A model generated the notes under the pieces. The model searched no databases. It was given only the letters and a program-made list of their open reading frames with translations, and was not told where the DNA came from. A stretch of 6,345 nucleotides of DNA, from positions 1 to 6,345 of the forward strand of contig CALKVG010000225.1 of the NCBI GenBank assembly GCA_937998045.1, written 5' to 3'. The DNA comes from an uncultured Myxococcales bacterium (GTDB lineage: Bacteria > Myxococcota_A > Polyangia > Polyangiales > Polyangiaceae). The position numbers and the translations under genes were made by a program. This document shows positions 5,777 to 6,345 of this stretch, piece after piece (the first letter of the stretch is position 1; each line of letters begins with the position of its first letter).

Positions 5777-6345
5777 GCCTCGGCGGCGGCGGCGCCGCCC
5801 CCGCTTCGATACCGATCGCCGGCTTCCACCAGCCGCTCGAGAACGGCCATCCGGACGGCGACTCCGGCTTCGACTTGATCCAGGATGACGCTCTGCTCGC
5901 CGTCGGCGATTCGAGGGTCGATCTCGACGCCGCGGTTGATGGGACCGGGGTGCATGACGATGGCGTCCGGCTTCGCCCGCGCGAGCACCCGCGCGTTCAG
6001 CCCGAAGGTGCGCGAGTACTCGCGCGTGCTGGCGAGCATCGCGCTGGCGAGCCGTTCGTTCTGGATGCGCAGCGCCATGACGACGTCCGCGCCGTCGACG
6101 GCGTCCTCGATGCGGCGGTAGACGCGCACCGTGCTCCCGAGCACCTCGGCCTGCCGCGGCATCAGCGTTCCCGGTCCGCAGAGGCGGACCTCGGCGCCGA
6201 GCTCGCCGAGGAGGATCGCGTTCGAGCGTGCGACGCGGGAGTGCAGGATGTCGCCGCAGATGGCGACGACGAGTCCCTCGAACCGGCCGCGGCGACGACG
6301 GATGATGAACGCGTCGAGCAGCGCCTGGGTGGGATGCTCGTGCGC
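5773..6345 (-). CDS. pyrB: Aspartate carbamoyltransferase catalytic subunit, C-terminal 190 residues
   Basis: PyrB joins carbamoyl phosphate and aspartate to give carbamoyl-aspartate, the committed step of pyrimidine synthesis. The visible part starts in the middle of the protein; roughly the first 120-130 of about 315 residues, including the phosphate-binding STRTR motif, lie beyond the right edge. Present are HPTQALLD (visible residues 4-11; carbamoyl phosphate contacts), GDILHSRVARSN (31-42), ALRIQNERL (91-99, with the Arg and Gln that contact aspartate in the E. coli enzyme) and MHPGPINRGVEI (131-142, with the conserved HPGP loop). QSVILDQVEAGVAVRMAVL (151-169) is the usual final helix region. 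The short Gly/Ala-rich tail (GGGAAAAEA) is probably disordered. The TGA overlaps the murI start. The frame is intact throughout. An internal ATG at 6162 is not the true start, since conserved motifs lie upstream of it. Confidence 0.96.
   Translation of the reverse strand, partial: AHEHPTQALLDAFIIRRRRGRFEGLVVAICGDILHSRVARSNAILLGELGAEVRLCGPGTLMPRQAEVLGSTVRVYRRIEDAVDGADVVMALRIQNERLASAMLASTREYSRTFGLNARVLARAKPDAIVMHPGPINRGVEIDPRIADGEQSVILDQVEAGVAVRMAVLERLVEAGDRYRSGGGAAAAEA

Noticed and set aside
4979..5878. Plus-strand frames opposite murI and pyrB
   Set aside because: Both minus-strand genes are intact with catalytic motifs; these frames are shadows.

Overview
The window is very GC-rich, with G/C strongly preferred at third codon positions. 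It carries a lipoprotein whose mature N-terminus is a long Ser/Gly/Thr linker. Together these point to a myxobacterium, most likely of the Polyangiales/Sorangium type. That is an inference from composition and protein style; there is no rRNA or other taxonomic marker here.

Layout. Plus strand: (1) the 3' end of a gene resembling the C-terminus of TIGR02270/HEAT-type proteins (2-268). (2) Seven bases later, a SAM-dependent methyltransferase with a methyltransferase-regulatory domain (276-1558), split by a one-base loss in a T tract at 621-626. (3) A degraded stretch holding what looks like a CPBP-type membrane protease cut off just before its catalytic Glu-Glu motif (about 1645-2091). (4) A small predicted secreted protein (2097-2348). 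(5) A gene-free stretch of about 255 bases. (6) A lipoprotein with a C-terminal GH64-like beta-1,3-glucanase domain (2604-3974).

Minus strand, reading leftward from the right edge: pyrB (C-terminal 190 residues, cut by the window edge) overlaps murI by four bases (ATGA), so the two are probably translationally coupled. Downstream of murI, in the same reading frame and starting about 65 bases past its stop, lies an unrecognised ORF (4903-3947) made almost wholly of seven-residue repeats. At DNA level this is a degenerate 21-bp tandem array of roughly 40 units that never loses phase from about 4053 to 4885. This ORF converges on the lipoprotein gene and overlaps its 3' end by 28 bases.

How the genes relate: pyrB (pyrimidine synthesis) and murI (D-glutamate for peptidoglycan) are housekeeping genes in one transcription unit, and the heptad-repeat ORF could be its last member. 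The glucanase lipoprotein is a plausible surface enzyme against fungal or algal beta-1,3-glucan. The left 2.3 kb looks like accessory DNA undergoing decay. The most unusual element is the phase-locked 21-bp heptad array.
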